This document shows positions 63,114-64,000 of a stretch of DNA of 64,000 bases, piece by piece. This DNA comes from Rhodospirillaceae bacterium. Lineage in GTDB: Bacteria; Pseudomonadota; Alphaproteobacteria; Rhodospirillales; Rhodospirillaceae. A program made the position numbers and the translations under genes. Location: contig JAIBCD010000002.1 of NCBI GenBank assembly GCA_019694335.1, positions 1 through 64,000 of the forward strand. Direction: 5' to 3'. The notes beneath the pieces were generated by a model, which was given only the letters and a program-made list of their open reading frames with translations, was not told the DNA's origin and ran no database searches. The stretch's first letter is position 1, and every line of letters begins with the position of its first letter.

Positions 63114-64000
63114 ATGATCACCCGGCGCAATTTCCTCAATGCCACGGCCACGGCCGGTCTGACTCCGCTCGCCACCGGCGTGAGCGCGGCCTTCGGCGCG
63201 GCCGGCCCGGCGGAAGACATCCTGATCGTGGTGTTCCTGCGCTTCGGCGCCTGCGGCCTGACGCTCGTGCCGCCCGCCGACGACGGCATCTACCACGACC
63301 TCCGGCCCACCATCGCGGTATCGGCCAAGGACGCCATGCCGATCGGTACCCTCGACGGCACGCCGTTCTTCCTGCACCCCAACCTCAAGGAGCTCAAGGC
63401 GCTTTACGACGAAAAGAGCCTGGCGATCGTGCACGCGGCCGGCATCCACACCGAGAGTCGCAGCCACTTTGTCAGCCAGGACATGATGGAGCGCGCGAGC
63501 GCCGACGGCGAGCGGCCGGTGACCGGCGGCTGGCTCGGGCGGCACATGAATGCGCGCTCCTTGAATTCAAGAGGAGCGGCGGGCGGCGCTTTGTCGGCCA
63601 TCACGGCCGGCGCGGAAGTGAACATCGCCCTTCAGGGTTATTCCGGCGCGGTGGCGGTGCCCAATGTATTGGCGCTGTTCACGGTGCTCGGCGGCGACAA
63701 CAGCCGCAAGGTCATCGAGGCCATGAACACCGGCACCGGCGCGCAGGTGGCCTCGGGCCAGTCCACCCTCGCCACCCTGCAAACCGTGAAAACCCGCGTC
63801 GCCACGCTGCCGGCCGACGACGGCAACGACGCGGGCTACACCACCGGCGCGCTCTCGACGCCCCTGCGCACCGTCGCCAAGCTGATCAAGGCCGATGTGG
63901 GCCTGCGCGTCGCCACGGTGGATTTCGGCGGCTGGGACCAGCACGCGCGCCTGACCCAGGGCATCAATCCCCTGGCGCTGGAATTGTCCCAGGGCCTCGC
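63114..64000 (+). CDS. DUF1501 protein, 3' end outside window
   Basis: From ATG 63114 the frame stays open to the end of the window (295 codons seen). A twin-arginine signal (MITRRNFLNATATAGL) sends it folded to the periplasm. The fold's VVFLRFGACGLTLVPP and HPNLKELKALYDEKSLAIVHAAGIHTESRSHFVSQDMMERA match DUF1501 (alkaline-phosphatase/sulfatase-like) proteins. Later VDFGGWDQHARLTQG has the Trp-Asp-x-His motif of the family. Genes of this family are the constant partner of DUF1800. The Tat signal suggests a cofactor or folded metal centre. Confidence 0.9.
   Translation, partial: MITRRNFLNATATAGLTPLATGVSAAFGAAGPAEDILIVVFLRFGACGLTLVPPADDGIYHDLRPTIAVSAKDAMPIGTLDGTPFFLHPNLKELKALYDEKSLAIVHAAGIHTESRSHFVSQDMMERASADGERPVTGGWLGRHMNARSLNSRGAAGGALSAITAGAEVNIALQGYSGAVAVPNVLALFTVLGGDNSRKVIEAMNTGTGAQVASGQSTLATLQTVKTRVATLPADDGNDAGYTTGALSTPLRTVAKLIKADVGLRVATVDFGGWDQHARLTQGINPLALELSQGL

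Overview
The window is 64 kb of a GC-rich chromosome that I read as alphaproteobacterial. The main reasons are a CcrM-type GANTC methyltransferase next to rnhB, the DUF4159/GATase-like membrane pair, DUF4169 and DUF4337 proteins, an ETF-ubiquinone oxidoreductase, a DUF1302/DUF1329 pair, and a dispersed GCATTTTC...GAAAATGC element common in that class. The order is not determined. Most genes have strong G/C third positions; 16.4-29 kb is visibly less biased.

Layout. (1) 1-4.8 kb: the end of a DUF4159 operon and a small secreted protein. (2) 4.8-9 kb, minus strand: ccrM, rnhB, moaB, a family 4-like uracil-DNA glycosylase and a small membrane protein. Six GANTC sites are packed upstream of ccrM. 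(3) 9.1-16 kb, plus strand: ETF-QO with a repeated 3' end, a TPR protein, ispE, a DsbD/ScsB-like thiol reductase and tRNA-Gln(UUG). (4) 16.4-29 kb: a compositionally distinct block of transport genes. It holds a Sel1 protein, an SLC13-type permease, an SNase-like protein, an SLC12-type cation-chloride cotransporter overlapping an MscS channel, a PAT-like MFS transporter and a GNAT-nitrilase fusion. (5) 29-41.7 kb: gamma-glutamyltransferase, a TonB receptor, a decayed NamZ/DUF1343 gene, RidA, DUF4337, a frameshifted DUF6491 gene, DUF4169, a DctA-like symporter with a CMD-family protein, a histone-H1-like protein and a two-gene secreted-protein operon. (6) 42-49.5 kb: an MdtABC-like RND operon with two closely similar permeases. 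(7) 49.5-55.5 kb: a membrane protein, aspartate dehydrogenase, DUF1302 and DUF1329 proteins and an ECF sigma/anti-sigma pair. (8) 56-64 kb: a secreted protein, then a compact operon for a porin-cytochrome conduit. It comprises an ethylbenzene-dehydrogenase-like haem protein, a ten-haem DmsE/MtrA cytochrome and an MtrB/PioB barrel, followed by DUF1800 and DUF1501 proteins.

The most interesting system is the last one: a trans-outer-membrane electron conduit whose operon runs directly into DUF1800/DUF1501 genes, with a haem-binding EB_dh-like protein upstream and no MtrC or HiPIP in view. Second is the co-translated SLC12 cotransporter and MscS channel, which looks like an ion/volume regulation module. 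Decay and duplication are also visible: a shrunken NamZ pseudogene, a one-base frameshift in a DUF6491 gene, and tandem duplications at the 3' ends of two genes.
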